NCBI GenBank assembly: GCA_025642065.1
Contig: JAODUP010000040.1
Coordinates: forward strand, 366,001-430,000
Source of the DNA: Paralvinella palmiformis
Lineage: Eukaryota; Annelida; Polychaeta; Terebellida; Alvinellidae
Length of the DNA stretch: 64,000 nt
Reading direction: 5' to 3'
How positions within the stretch are numbered: the first letter of the stretch is position 1; each line of letters begins with the position of its first letter. This document shows positions 38,342 through 51,883 of the stretch, in pieces. The translations under genes were made by a program, and so were the position numbers. Below the pieces are notes generated by a model, which was given only the letters and a program-made list of their open reading frames with translations, ran no database searches and was not told where the DNA came from.

Positions 38342-38571
38342 TAGATAGATAGATAGATATATACACACACACCAAACTACCAACCTGCTCTTCTGGTGTC
38401 TTTAAATGCATCATCTGCCGACTTATAATACCAATCACAGGTGCAAGTTCCCCACAGGCCATAATTCTTACTTCCTCCAGTAGAATACCAATATGGTACC
38501 ATCAAAGCAACAACATTAACAGCAAGAGAGAAGAACAACAAGAATGATCCCGTTCCAATGACAATAGCCAT
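34060..38571 (-). CDS. Claudin/PMP22-like four-transmembrane protein, paralog C
   Basis: Coding exons in transcript order: 38571-38385, 38166-38020, 34232-34060. They join at phase-1 junctions to 168 residues. Exons 2 and 3 have the same lengths as in paralog B (147 and 173 nt); exon 1 is 12 nt shorter, a four-residue gap in the first loop before G38-L39-W40. C43-T-C45 keeps the CxC pair. Four hydrophobic segments occur as in A and B, and the protein ends FLIQGSRI. The donor of exon 1 is GTTGGT, followed in the intron by (TATG/GATA/TA) microsatellite DNA. An acceptor at 38593-38595 leaves a 21-nt 5'-UTR piece before the ATG, so the gene has an upstream leader exon. The gene is convergent to paralog B. 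Role is inferred from the superfamily only. Confidence 0.85.
34258..38019. other. Intron 2 of paralog C
   Basis: Mostly unique AT-rich DNA. It contains a short TA tract at 34258-34280, an 18-bp direct duplication near 37261-37303, and a GA microsatellite at 37629-37660. I see no other gene in it. Confidence 0.5.
37629..37660. repeat. (GA)n microsatellite
   Basis: GA run following (AC)n and CAGA units. Confidence 0.9.
38295..38371. repeat. (TA)n-(GATA)n-(CA)n compound microsatellite
   Basis: Lies in intron 1 of the paralog C coding region, about 15 bp from the weak GTTGGT donor of its first coding exon. Confidence 0.93.
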
Positions 38572-39050
38572 CTCTTCGTATTAGATCAGTTCCTGAAATG
38601 AAAACATGAATTGATCATCAGCTGTCTATAAAATACAGATTAATAGACAAGAAACCACAAAGTTCTGCTCCAGACTTTCTTTAGCATGGAGTCACTAAGT
38701 ACACGGAGAAGACCATAGTTGAGTCTGATCTGAACTAATTGAATCTGGGACATTTAGCCAATAGATACTTTGCCAACAGACATTTAGCCATTATTTGCAG
38801 AGGGGGGGGGGGACATTTAGCCAACATTCAAAATTTTTGATTGTGTTTATGTGATCTTTCACTATAAATATAGTTGTTTCAATAAATGCAAAACAGTGTA
38901 TGTAATTGAATTTTTGTAATTCATGGTACAAATGTAATCACTTGTAATTACGGATGTTACATATAGTCCACAGCTGTTATACTCAAGCGTCATAGTATAT
39001 GTAATTGAATTTTATTCAATTCATTGTACAAAGTCACATTTTAACACTTT

Positions 39051-39416
39051 GTTTCTTTGTTTTGTTGTTCGGGGAGAATCCCCAGGCTGTCGTTTATTCG
39101 CACATCCTCTATGTTGGAGTGGTTGAGAAACCGGAGTACGGACACTTGGTCACCCAGACAGTTGCTCACCAAGCAAATGAAAAAATAGACACTGGCTCAC
39201 CAGTGAATTTTTAATAAGAAAAAAGTGAATTTGTAATAAAAAATTATATGATTTTTAATTCAGAAATACATTTTTTAGTATCCTATTATTTATAAAATTA
39301 TTGGGATGAATATTACCAATTACTAGGGCATTAAACTTTAGTGTGATAAATATTATATAATTCTTATAACCAGTGGACCATATCAATTTGTCATCCCCTG
39401 TTATATAACTAAATAG

Positions 39417-39458
<42 letters not shown>

Positions 39459-39832
39459 TTATCAAAAGCAAATAAAACACTTTGGCCATTTAATCTTGCA
39501 TCTAATTCCTGAAAAAGCGTGAACGTCAGTTTAACCAGTGCTAATTACCCCAATTTAGGGAGTTTATCTCTACCTGGCTTAAACCTGGGTTTAAGGCAGA
39601 GGGTGGGGTTAAACCTGCCAACCCTGATTAATAGTTGAAATTAAATAATAATTATTTTAATGAGATTATTTTATTAATATAATGATGTGTATTTTTTTCT
39701 CAAAAATATTCACGGGTGAGCAAGTGTCCACTTTTTTATTTGCTTGGTGAGCAAGTGTCCGGGTGAGCAACTGTCCTACACCCGAGAAACTTTCTCCCCC
39801 ACCACTCACAGGGGAGCAGTATGGAAAGATGG
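39051..39832 (-). mobile_element. SINE-B 3' part, split by a later element
   Basis: The tail half of SINE-B (GGGGAGAATCCCCAGGCTGT to GAGTGGTTGAGAAAC) stops at 39131 and resumes at 39791 (TTTCTCCCCCACCACTCACA). The copy is 5'-truncated. Possible 7-bp duplication ACACTTT on both sides. Confidence 0.72.
39132..39782. mobile_element. hAT-like non-autonomous element (innermost of a nested set)
   Basis: Terminal inverted repeats contain two subrepeats each, related to GGACACTTGCTCACC and GGACAGTTGCTCACC. Near-perfect 8-bp duplication TGAGAAAC (39124-39131) / CGAGAAAC (39783-39790). Interior AT-rich with a TA tract at 39419-39456; no transposase. Confidence 0.68.
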
Positions 39833-40453
39833 ACACTTTTAACAGTATGATATGTCACCTGGGTTATGGAGTCACATCTTAAAAACATTACAATACATGT
39901 ATGTGTCAACATTGGATAGAGAGTTATTCTGAGACTAATAGGTTATCTCTCCTATATAAAAGTAGTAATAACCCACATACCAGATATAATTAAGTAGTTA
40001 GTGAAGGGGTCAACTAGACTGGATATTAGGTTATCATAATGTGGATTAGTCTGTTAACTCAATTGCTGTGTTACTTATTGTTTGTATTAAAGTCATGTTG
40101 TTATATTGTTGTCATTTTACTATTTTGTAGATGCATTTTATTTAAATTGAGTTTTTTTACAAGTCAATGTAAAAAACTGTAAAAAAACTTTTTTACATGA
40201 TGTTAATAACCATAAAGTGTTAATTATGTCTGCGTAAAAACCTCCCAACCCTGACATTTTGTATGCTGCATACCATTATTTATATTTATGCATAATATTT
40301 ACAGAGCATGCACAAACTAAACAAATCTAACAATATACATGTATATGTAAGATTTAAAAAATTTAATGTTAGTTAAATGTCCCCCCTGCAAATATTGGCT
40401 AACTGTCCGTTGGCTAACTGTCTGTTGGCTAAATGTCCGGATACCGAACTAAC

Positions 40454-41359
40454 CATATATGTAAAACTACTGCCTCATCATTATTATTAGTGAGTAAGAA
40501 GATTTCATTTTAGAAATAAATGCAATGATAGTAATAATGCCATCTATAGACTGAATAAGATATATGAATACTATGTAAAGCACACAAAACAAGAGATTTA
40601 AACAATAATTTAGCTTCTACATGGTTTAGGTGGCCTATACTTACTGTTAATTAAGGACAATAAACAGTAAATGGTTTGAGGAAATAGGTCCTTAATAAGG
40701 GACAATGGTATATCTTAGAACTAATCTACAAGATGGCATCAGAACACGGCTAGATTATAGGGATCTGGCTTATGGCTTACCATTTGTTAACATTTCCCTC
40801 CCAGTAAAGAAAAAAAAATATGAATATATGACAAACAACCAGTAATTCAATATGATTTTGTTTTAAAGACAAAAGTTATATGATCAAAATCAAAACATCT
40901 CATCAAGATCTACTATAAACAGTGTAACATGAATCAGTTCCCAAGTTTAAAAATGTCCCCAAAACAATCAAATTTAATGATAGTGAAGATGCTATTTTTA
41001 GTTTTAATGTAGGATTTTTGTATCCCCTTGATGAATATCGAACATCAAGTAGGTGTGTTCACAGTAATACAAAACCCAACATCTCTGATATTGTTCTTCT
41101 ACTATGTTCTGTAAGCTCATTGTAAAGTATACACTCTGCACATAAATTTTAAATTACAAAACTCCATCATTTGTTTACCATTAAAGCATAAAATATGCAA
41201 GTGAGCTGATGATACAGGTAGTCTTCAACTTACTACCATATCAACTTACGACCAATGGTAACTTTTCATCTGGTCATTTTTTCTTGCTACATGAGCATAC
41301 ATCCATTCTGACTTTGGTGCATATTACCATATGCTTATGTACACGTAAGTACTTTACTA

Positions 41360-41395
<36 letters not shown>

Positions 41396-41858
41396 AGAGA
41401 GAGAAAAGCCTTTGTTCAAATTTCTTAATAATAAAGCCTGACAGTGATACATTTGTTGTAAATTTTTCCATTTGGTTAATGATCTTTCAGTGGCCCATAT
41501 TTCTAATGAACTATAAATTATATTTAGTAAAAGGAACAGCTGTTTAGCATGTTCGGCTTTTGAGCTGTTTTTCCATCTTTGTATCAGATTACTGCCTTGT
41601 GAACTACAAATAAGATCTATTTATACCAGATAACAGAGAATGTTATTCTTCCTGCAATCAACACCAAACATAAAATATTGACTAATACTTAAATGATCAA
41701 GATGATTAAACAGGACGTGATTCTGTACAATGTAAGATTCATCGGTCCTTGTTTAACATCAGGACTTAGTCACATTCAGACATACGGCCAAGAAAGGGCC
41801 ATTAGGGAACAATTCTACAAATACATATATCACACTGATTAGATGAGATCCGATTAGG
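40454..41858. other. Spacer, nothing assigned apart from a microsatellite
   Basis: AT-rich sequence, with an (AC)n(AG)n tract at 41363-41404. No gene or element recognised. If paralog C has a distant leader exon, this is part of its intron. Confidence 0.35.
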
Positions 41859-42038
41859 ACGATGTTTTACGGCCACTTTTGTGCACATGGTAGGCTAAAT
41901 GGGCCGAGCAACCTCCAAAAATAATGAAGCGAAGTCAAAGATGAAACACCCTTCAGATATGCCCACGCCGAGATTCGAACACGGGTGGTAGCGATCTGTG
42001 GTCCAACACGCTACCGTTAGACCACGGAGGCGCCCTAT
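41859..42038 (-). mobile_element. SINE-A, full-length copy
   Basis: Complete head, body and tail; the tail is reduced to a single GAC/GAT. Perfect 11-bp duplication ATCCGATTAGG (41848-41858, 42039-42049). Confidence 0.88.
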
Positions 42039-42049
42039 ATCCGATTAGG

Positions 42050-43434
42050 TAGCTAATTATTGGTAAATTACAAACAAGTAACAACTAATTCTACAACTGT
42101 CTAATTTGTACAATTAACTAATAGGTATTATTACAATGATTTCGAACAGTTAAGCTTACATTTGATATTGAATACCACATGTTATGTTTTTGTGTTTGTG
42201 TGTGTCCATGTGACTTTTATATTTTAATGACGATTGTTATTTTCACAGAGATATTGCCGTACCCACAGAACTGGTCTACATATATATATATACTAAGTGT
42301 TAGGTTTGATATTTAAACCACAAGACATACAGTTACTCAATACCGTAAACCACCCAAACAACTGTTAGCCTATGCCTTACGTTAGCCGTTTCGCATAATT
42401 ATTAACAAAATGTCACTAACAGATAGGACAATCCTACTATGGCCTACAAACGTTTTATCATACACAGTATACAGTGTGAGTCTACAGTTCTGTGGTAGTT
42501 GGTACCACACACACACACACACACACACCTATGTGCCACCGCCGTTTCACACACACACACGCGCGCAGAGTAATAATATATATTAATATATATATATAAA
42601 CATATATACAACAGTACTTATGTATGAACCTGTCCAGTTATTGAGGTTTTGAACCTGACGTCACATATACGTTATATGCTAACAGTAACATACAAATAAT
42701 TAAAACAGACACAGTTACTTTATGTTCACCTCTAGCCCCAGCAAATGGAGTCCTAATTTATATACAATTATTAAATCCCCCCCCCCAAAAAAAAAATCCC
42801 CGGTGATGAAATAAGCATTCGAGAATTAAAAAAATTCAGTTAAAAATTTCCACCAGGACTGAGTTGAGTATTCCACAATACAAAGCTACTGTGACCAAAA
42901 ACATTAAAAAAAATCGAGGCCTTATATCTGACAACGTCCTAGATTCGACACAAACACCACAACACAAAAATGTCAGAGACAGAGAGACGCAAGGTTTGAT
43001 TTATAGATTACTATACACACTGAGTGTTGTTTGTGGCCTAACTGGTTATTGACAGATGTAAACTGATCAAATTATTTAGCTTAAAATCTAGGTTACATTA
43101 CTACTAGATGTTAATTAGATTTAACCTACTCCGAATAGTATCATAGAGTTTGGTGTTTGTCTTTCACTGGCACCATTCAGAGGCTATAAGACGACCGATG
43201 CTCCATTTAAAAATTACATGCAGTACCATTTTCTATTTCCATTACCTATTTCTCAAAATAGCGATACTCGTTTGTAGAACATGTCAAATTGAATTAACAC
43301 ACACAAATTTTATACCAATTACAGAATACATATCCCTGACTTTGGTGGCAATGCCAGCTCCTACTTGACCATATATATATATATATATATATATACATAC
43401 ACACACTTGAACAAAACCCTGTCAGTGAGTCATT

Positions 43435-43469
<35 letters not shown>

Positions 43470-44431
43470 CCTATCCACTGATAATATCCAATTCTCTGGA
43501 ACATAATACTTAGTCAACAGGAAGGAATTGTGTTCCGGTATGTGGTATTTACTCATTAATCATTCTTTAACGTGTACTTATATAGCTGAATTATATTGTG
43601 GCTCTATTGAACCATATCATTCTTTGATTTCAACTACCTCTGTACTGTTAATGTTATACGCTGTGTATGCATACTACTTCTTTTAGAACCGTATCTACAC
43701 TTTCCATCCCATCTTTGTACTCGTATCTTTAATGTGCCCACACCATCTCTTTAATAAGGTATATACAAAGTGCCCACACTAGATATCAGTTGGATAGTCA
43801 CCATGCCTACACTACAACTGCCACCCTATCGACAATGTACACCACAAATCTAGACTGTCAAGTGTCATCTACCACTCCCCACTCGATTGTGTATTGTCAG
43901 AACTGTGCCCACACGTTCCATTATCAAACAATATCCCCACATCATACGGTCACTATACATATTTTGTACAAACTATGTTAAGTATGAAAAATTATTGCTT
44001 CAAGTCAAATGTACAACAGTCACTTCCTGTCAACAAAAATGCGCCAGAATATTTTGGTAGAATGCCAAAAGGATAATGTCAACTACACCACGAGTGTGTG
44101 TGTGTGTGTCTTTATATGTAGCTATATAAACATGACACGTAAATGACAATGTTTTGACAATTGGAAACTATCACATTAAGGAGGTATCCCTTTGATCTCA
44201 AGGTTGCAGGCTGGCAGAGCCCTAGAGAAAGTTAGGAATATACAATGGAACGATGTTTATGAGAAATATTATGAATACCTCAAAATAAAAAAGTAGTCAA
44301 CAAAGTTTATTGCATAAACATAGAAGGCATCTTGAAAATTTTAAACCTTCTTAAGCATTTTTGTAACAATCTAATATTAATGACTTGAAACTGCAATTAT
44401 GTCAACACATGCGCGCGCGCGCGCACGCTCG

Positions 44432-44462
<31 letters not shown>

Positions 44463-45320
44463 TGGCATACTGAGAGAGACAGTTGCACATCTAGGTCACC
44501 TAATATTACTATAAAATAGGTATATATTATAATTTATATACAGCGTTTCCCGAACAATACACCATCTCGGTGTACAGTTTGTAATAATTATGTATGTACT
44601 CTTTAATCCAGATATAAACGGATATTAACTATAATAAGATGGGTAAAATCATTGTAGAGTTATAATACATAGTCAAAGCTGATCAGTCAACACTGACAGT
44701 TGATCATTTTATTTGTATTATAACAGCATCATTAATTTCATTCAGATCTATATTCTAAAAATCATACAGCTAAAAGCGGTATGATTCATACTGAAATTTA
44801 GAGGCCTTGGTCACTTCACTTAACTATAATCACAAAAAGGAAACAATATCCCACACACGATAATTTCAAAATATTAATGGACGGTGAAGTAAGTGACGCA
44901 GAAGATATATCAGTGATTATTCTGAGATTCTTAACCATACCTTCAGTTAACTTGATCCCAATAGTATAAGATATTTCTGAAGAAACAGAAATTAGTGTCA
45001 TAATAATCAAACGAATATCAGTATTTATTTATTACACCTACCAGTACTGCAATTAAGCTATTCCCAGATGAACCAAGAGCAATTTGATGAACAATATCAA
45101 TTATTCTATTAAGAATTTACACCTGACAGTTTTTTATTATCAATTCATTTCAGTTAAAATCATACCGATCTGAAATATCTGCTTTTGGGACTATTTTCCA
45201 TTAGTAGTTACGAATTTAGATCCCACAAGCGTTTTTTTATGCAGCGACCCCATCATCACGAATCTAATATGTGCAGCAGAATGCAGTTTATAACCTTCCC
45301 TTTATGAGCCAGTCGGACTG
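42050..45320. other. Spacer with microsatellites only
   Basis: Contains AC tracts near 42507-42528, TA tracts at 43372-43394 and 43438-43464, and a GC-AC-AT compound tract at 44409-44462. No protein or RNA gene found. Confidence 0.4.
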
Positions 45321-45332
45321 GCTCAGTACATC

Positions 45333-45666
45333 ACAGACATGGAGCCAATTCCACATCAAATTGATCAATTCCAATTCCATTTTTTACCTACTCCAATCAC
45401 TGATTGGAGTAGGTAACTCGGAGTAGGTACTCGAGTACTTATTTGGAATACCTACTCTGAGTAGTTTATATTCCAAGTAGGATTGTCATGGAAGAAATAT
45501 TTATTAATTAACAAATTAAACGGTAAATTAATTTATGGATTTAATTTTGTAGGAAACTTCAATTCCAAATATATCAATTCCATTTAAAAAATAAATAATC
45601 ATTTCCGATTCCAAAAGTGGAATAGCCCATCAATTCCAATTCCGGAATTGAATTGACCCCATGTCT
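45333..45666. mobile_element. hAT-like MITE with AATTCC-rich ends
   Basis: Inverted ends ACAGACATGGAGCCAATTCC and, reversed, AGACATGGGGTCAATTCAAT, flanked by a perfect 8-bp duplication AGTACATC (45325-45332, 45667-45674). The interior has an internal palindrome around GGAGTAGGTAACTCGGAGTA. No coding frame. Confidence 0.75.
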
Positions 45667-45674
45667 AGTACATC

Positions 45675-48600
45675 CTCAAATAATCTGTCAAGAATGAACC
45701 AATGACTTCCTCCAGCTGAATTCTGGGCCTTCTAAATGATGCTAAGACGCAAGGTAGGTATTGCTAAACGCTTTTGAACAGCTTGTGAATCAGTTACATA
45801 TACTCTGCTGAGATGAATATAACACAAATATATAACTAAAATCTTTATGGAACAAAAAGGTAATGACTGTTAGCTACAATATAATTTTATAATAACACGT
45901 TCAAGAATAAATCCGTAATCAAGGTGATACACTGTCAAAAATCTCACATGATAAATATATGACTTATTCAGTTTGTTTACTTAAATATTAATGTCATATG
46001 CGTAAAATATGGAAACTATGTAGTTTCTCTGCACCGTTTCCCTATTGAACTTTTTCCCTTTTCTTTGTGGTTTCTTTATTTACTAGTTTGTTACTTTTTC
46101 CTTTCATTTAGCAATTAACTGACAGGTACGCACGCGCACACACACACAGAGAGTTTAAAATGACTATCAGAGACCAGTAGTTCATGAGTCAATATAAATG
46201 GTTTGTTTCCAAAATATTATTGAACATACATTCATTGGTATGTGTCAAAAATATGGCAGAGAACAATTAACTGACAATGGACTGAAATAAACATTCAGAT
46301 TAATGATAATTAATGAAATGATAATTGTATCCCACAAATACATGATACACAGTTGTTGATTTGAAATATATATATATATATATATATATATTCTAGTTGA
46401 ATTAGAGACCTCCATATTAAGACTTGCATAAATAATATTTGGACAGAAAGAGAGTAAGGGAAGGAGTGAGATAATCGTGATAATAATTCCACCAGTAGTA
46501 TATGTTGTAAGCAGATTAGTCTAACACACAGTGACAAATCGAATATATATATATATATTCATGGTAAAGCTTCCCAATTAAAATGCTAAATGTAATGGTT
46601 GTTTGGACAAATGGTAAAGGTTGCCAATTTACTGGCACCTAACTAGTAAACATATTTCTAGGAATAATAGATAATACTGATGATTACTGGCAGATACAAT
46701 TAAAATTATCATAATTATCTGATCTTCAAGTTTTGGATTCACTCAAAATCAAACTTCAAAGCAGTCTAGTACTCTATAATAAAGGTGTCAGGCTTGCCAG
46801 GTGTACGTCTACTAGACATTGTCTACTAAAGATTAATTAAACTCGGATGTGTTCCATTGTCTATGTGATTAAATCATTATGCTTCATTTATTCACCTGTG
46901 TGCCATAAAAACAATTATGGAAAATTAAAAACATTTATCTGGTTTTGCAGTATTAGGTAGCTATGTGTATTATACACACACACATACACGAGAATCACTA
47001 GATAGAGACACAAGTTGGAATCATCAAATGACGGAACCCTTAGTATCCACAATCAAACAGTTGTTGAACCAAATTTTCAACACACAACAAATAACGTTAC
47101 TGCCAATAATGAGGTCACACTCAGTATGTGCCAGTATTCCTGTTATACACCTTTCATACAATTAACTATGTGCACCAGTGTAATACGTATGTAACAGTTC
47201 ATCCACCTGGCGGCTAAACACTAGGGTTTGGTATTCTCTACCACCTGCAAGACCTCCTCCCACACAAAAGGATACTCCATAAACAATGTTTTCTCACCGC
47301 TACAGATAGTACTAGTTGTGATATATAATTTCAGAAGCTAACCCCCCCCCCGAGAGTACTCAAAAGGTACCGATAATCACATAATGTGAAAGAGTAAACC
47401 AATATATGTTGGAGAGGTCATTTAGTTTAATGTCAAGTCAAAATCAGTACTAATGTCAGGTTGGAAGCTTCAAAATTAACCTTTATAAAAGGAGGAACTT
47501 TACACAGCTCAGTGAACAAACAACACTATATTTAACTAACTACTGGCAGGCAGACCTTGCGAAAATCTAGAATTACATGCTACAAGCAATAACAAAAATG
47601 CTATGTAGCTGTGTAAATCGCTATGAGGGGGGAGGAGTTGATTGGAGCCAGTTAAACTAATTACCCAAACAAAAATAAATTCATTAGACATAGTGAGTTT
47701 TTCTTCCGTTGTTTTTCTCAATACGCTTAGAATATTGTCCAAACTGTCTCTAGCTGGAAACCTTGACATGGCTCTAATGGTAAGAATACTTCATATAAAC
47801 ATATCGGTATTTAAAAAATACAGCTTCTGATCAAAATTGTTTACATAGGCTCACAATTAAAAAATACATGCTACCTAAAATTAATTGGTAGTCAAGGTTA
47901 CTTTCTCTCGCTCGCTCGCTCGCTCTCTCTCTCTCAACACACAATAAGTATCCTTTATAACCACACAGAAGCTGATCCCACTGATTCAGTAGATATCTTT
48001 CTGGTTTGACAAACACACTACCATCACCACCTGATATTAGTTGTCCAGCTAATTTTAGCATCTTGGGGCTCGTATTTGCTTCATACAGACGAGTAGCTAA
48101 CATTCTGCCAGTATCCAAACATAAGTCAAACAAACAAACAACCATAATTTATATACGGCTGACTACACTAAGAATGCCAATGGTAACATTTTTCTGTGGT
48201 CATTGTCCTGGATTTGATTATAAAATCTAGGACTTTTACCCAAACAGAATGAACAAGTAATCCAGTTCTCCTACAACTTGAACAGAAGTATTAAGTGACA
48301 ATCCATCCTTATCAACCATTTTAATGGCCACAAAAGACTATCTACATGTGTAAAAGTTTTCCACTACAACTAGATCTAGTGCCAGGAACATTTCTGAGAA
48401 AGTTTTTTTTTCCACAAAAATATTCATCGCGTTGGAACACGGCTAGATTGAAATATCACTGGTTTTAGGGTGTTTTGCTAAGCAGTATGCTAACTAAATA
48501 GTTTTGCAACCTGTTTCCATCGCTCTATCCAGGCTAGTCCTGCCAATAAAGGTTAAGCCCCAACCCTGTGGTCATGGTGTACGCGTCAGATCAAATACTG

Positions 48601-48820
48601 GTACTCCTCCCTCTCAACAGATGAGACAACACCCGCTATCCGTCCACGGAGTTCATCACATTCAAATACTATTATCGTTAGAGACATCGGATCGGATAAG
48701 TCATAATCTTCTCTAACAACATGGTCCAACTGATAGAAAAGGTTCATTGGATTGGAAATATAAGAGCTTCTTAATGGCAGTGATATAAAAATATCCAGCT
48801 AGTCTATAACTATCAATTGT
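45675..48820. other. Spacer, nothing assigned
   Basis: AT-rich sequence with short TA tracts (46365-46391), C-runs (47343-47352) and a (CTCG)n-(CT)n tract at 47905-47935. No gene or transposon family recognised. Confidence 0.35.
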
Positions 48821-48833
48821 CATAGACCTTCAA

Positions 48834-49019
48834 GTGCGCCTGCGTGGTCTAGCGGTAGGGTGCTGGACCACAGATCACTACTACCGTGTTCGAATCCCGG
48901 GGTGGGCATATCTGAAGGTTGTTTCGTCTTTCACTTCGTCTCATTACCTTTGGAAGTTGCTCGGCCCATTTAGCCTACCTTGTGCACAAAAGTGGCCGTA
49001 AAACATCAATCATCATCAT
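48834..49019 (+). mobile_element. SINE-A, full-length copy with intact tRNA-like head
   Basis: Box A region GTGGTCTAGCGGTAGGGTG and box B GTGTTCGAATCCCGG are well preserved, and the tail ends (ATC)n. Perfect 13-bp duplication CATAGACCTTCAA (48821-48833, 49020-49032). One of the best copies for defining the family. Confidence 0.9.
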
Positions 49020-49032
49020 CATAGACCTTCAA

Positions 49033-51422
49033 TATCCATATGGCGGATCAGGTGGCCAGAATAATTATGCCTTCATCAGGTGAACTAACCATAAACCTAT
49101 GTCTAATGCGACACCGTCTAGTACCAGTAGTTTGTAACGCAGCGATATCAGACAGTTCCTGAGACTCCAATGTTTCCAACTGTGATTCCCTGGTTAAAAA
49201 CCAACTGACTCTGAGAAACTCAAACAACGGCCATTCTTTTGTTACCGAAGTCTGCATACCGGGTACACGAAATGGACTTTTTAAATAAAAGAAGCATATG
49301 AAACTTACTGTTTCCCTAGCTTTCACGTTAATAATAAATATAGGTTCATCCACCATTAAGAAAAAGCATTATCACTACGATCTCAGAGACCCATGTGACT
49401 GACAAAACACAACCTCAGTGCATATAAAATTACACCAAGCAATTCACACATGACAAGCTTTTGTCTTAACGTAATGAGAGAACTGGATTTTATTTAGTGT
49501 ATAGTATCTTCTACATTTCTAGATTTTAAGAAACCAACCAAGAAATGGAATGTTACAATTAGCCTTAGTGTGTTAAGTTCTCATTGTGAAGTCACACCCT
49601 GTTTAAAGCTCAAGTTATTTGTTTAGACCTTAGAGTGCTAGTTAGACCAAGCTGTGCCAAAACTCAGCAAAGACCATCATGATTAGACTAATTCCCATAA
49701 CAAATCTATAACTAAAAAGACATGTCAATAATAAAAACCAAAAAACAAAGCCCCAAAAGTATTATATCTCGAGTTGCTGCAGATTATAATAATAATAATC
49801 AACATGTACGATCAAATATTTATTTCTAAAAATTGTTATGAATATGATATTAGTCATCACACCTGCTGAGAAGACTGTTATCGAAAACACTGCGATCATA
49901 AAAAATTACCAACTTAGAAAGTTGTGAAACAAGTCTTTCTTAGACAACATTATAACACCCACACAGTGTCAAACCCTGGTGCAAACCAGAACAATAAAAC
50001 AGCCTGAGATTGAAGTGAGCAACTTTATACTTGTTAAAGCGCAACTTGGCATGTGAGTTGGATCAATGAAAATAGACTTTTATTGATGCATCATATCATT
50101 ATTATTCATCATAATTTGTAGGTTAATCAAGTTTTATACCCGAAACATTTACAAGGTTTTCAAACTGTGCTATAACCATTGTACTATCGGAACACCCCTC
50201 AGTAAATCCGGGAGAAGTGTTATAGTTGCCAAATGGATCTGGTACAAATCACTAAACAAAAGTTAATTACAAAGTACACTAAGCCACTTAAAGAGCGTAG
50301 AACATTTCTAAACAGGAAAAAATCCTATAATGTCTAACAACAGACAGATGGTGAGCTGAGGGAATAGAGAAAGAAATACTATTTTACTACTGCAACAACT
50401 TGATATGTTATATTTATAACTAGCAAGATGTAGACTCTAAACTGAATGCTGGTTCTCTTGCTAAATCGAAAATGAGAACATTTAGAAGAATCATCAGGGT
50501 GTATTTATGGCTCTACTGAATGAGAGGATGCACACATTAGATCTACTTATCGGGAAATGTTTGTCTGAATCATAGTAAGAACTTCCTATAGGAGTATAGG
50601 TAAGAATTTTGTCAAATATATATATTTTCTCCATATTTCTCAGAGGACAAACGAATAATAGTTCAGTTGAGGTCAAACACTTATGGATGCCAATTTTGGT
50701 GAAACATCAAGTTAACAAAACCAAAATAATGAGTAATTCACTCACTAAGTGACTATCACTGTAAATGATAACTATCTAGGTCATGTACCCATCCCTACTC
50801 ATCAGATCATTAATGAGGAAATAAATTTCACTGTCATGAATGTCTTCAAGCTGACTTGTTCAAAGGAAGTTGGGTTTGATACTAATTATAAGAAAAATAC
50901 GGAAATACCAAGTGGACTAAGTATAAGACAGTAACAGGTCTAAGTGGCAGTGCAGTATAATATTAATAATCAAAACTCCGTCATGATTCTTAACAAGTCA
51001 CAAATACTGAGACTGTCGGTGAATGTAAAACTAAATATTATTAAATAACGAAACATTACCAGTTATTTTGACACGCGCGCGGGTACAGAAGATCCTAATA
51101 ATATTATAATATACGGTCCCTTCGTGAGCATCCGCGAACCTATCGGATGAAATCAGTTTTGAGACGAGCCCTCTGTACCAGCAACGCCAAACAAATGGAT
51201 AACATTTTCTACAATACCGATAAAACCATGATAACACTGAGAATGTCAAACAAAAACAACAAATACATACCTACAACTATTATTTATAACATAAATCAGT
51301 ATATATCCGTTCGTCATAAACGTCGTAAAACCGAAGAACGGATTTAACACTGGTTTCTTTTCAGACACAGTAAACACACCCCAAGCGCATTGCCAGCATC
51401 CGGGGACCAATACTAGCGTCAA
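49033..51422. other. Spacer, nothing assigned
   Basis: Unique-looking AT-rich sequence; no gene, SINE or inverted repeat that I can support. Confidence 0.35.
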
Positions 51423-51463
51423 AACACAAACGGTGCACCTACAAACACAAACGGTGCACCTAC
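51423..51463. repeat. About 20-bp direct duplication
   Basis: AACACAAACGGTGCACCTAC occurs twice in tandem. Confidence 0.85.
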
Positions 51464-51635
51464 ACGATACACGTAGAAACTGACGGGGGAAAAAACCCAG
51501 ATAATATGTCGGTGGGGCGGATATAATCCGTATGATTTCCTGAAAGAGACGATCCCAACTAGTCACTGACACTGGTTACCAATGTATGAGCGTTCCCTAG
51601 CGAAGACACCGGTAGTGACCCTTGACCTCGCGTAC

Positions 51636-51760
51636 AGGACAATTTAAAAGGCGTCCCCCAGCATGAGAGTTGGTCAGGAACGTAGCCGTGGGAGTGGCAC
51701 CATAACATTCAGTAAATAGCTAGAGCTGTTAGTGCAAGTAGAATAGTGTTAGAATTTAAT
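51636..51760 (+). promoter_or_regulatory. Weak candidate promoter
   Basis: ATTTAAAAGGCG (51641-51652) resembles a TATA box, followed about 25-30 bp on by an A/G-rich start-like stretch. GC content is higher than nearby. No downstream plus-strand exon is visible. Confidence 0.15.
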
Positions 51761-51883
51761 ATTCGGCTGGTAAAACCCGTTCTTTACGGACAGCTTTCTA
51801 CTATCTGGACGCCATTATTATTCGAAGCGCTGTTGTTGACTGACTATACGATATATGTAGGCTATTGGTATGGAGTCACTTAC

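Larger units (their letters stand above)
38740..40445. mobile_element. hAT-like non-autonomous element (outermost of a nested set)
   Basis: Both ends carry repeated GGACATTTAGCCAA motifs in opposite orientation, next to G- or C-runs. They are flanked by near-perfect 8-bp duplications GAACTAAT (38732-38739) and GAACTAAC (40446-40453). Eight-bp duplications are typical of hAT elements. It sits about 150 bp upstream of the acceptor of the paralog C first coding exon and contains the SINE-B at 39051-39832. Confidence 0.6.

Noticed and set aside
48504..48716. 70-residue plus-strand frame in a less AT-rich stretch
   Set aside because: No family, no splice sites that fit, and no homologous copy in the window.
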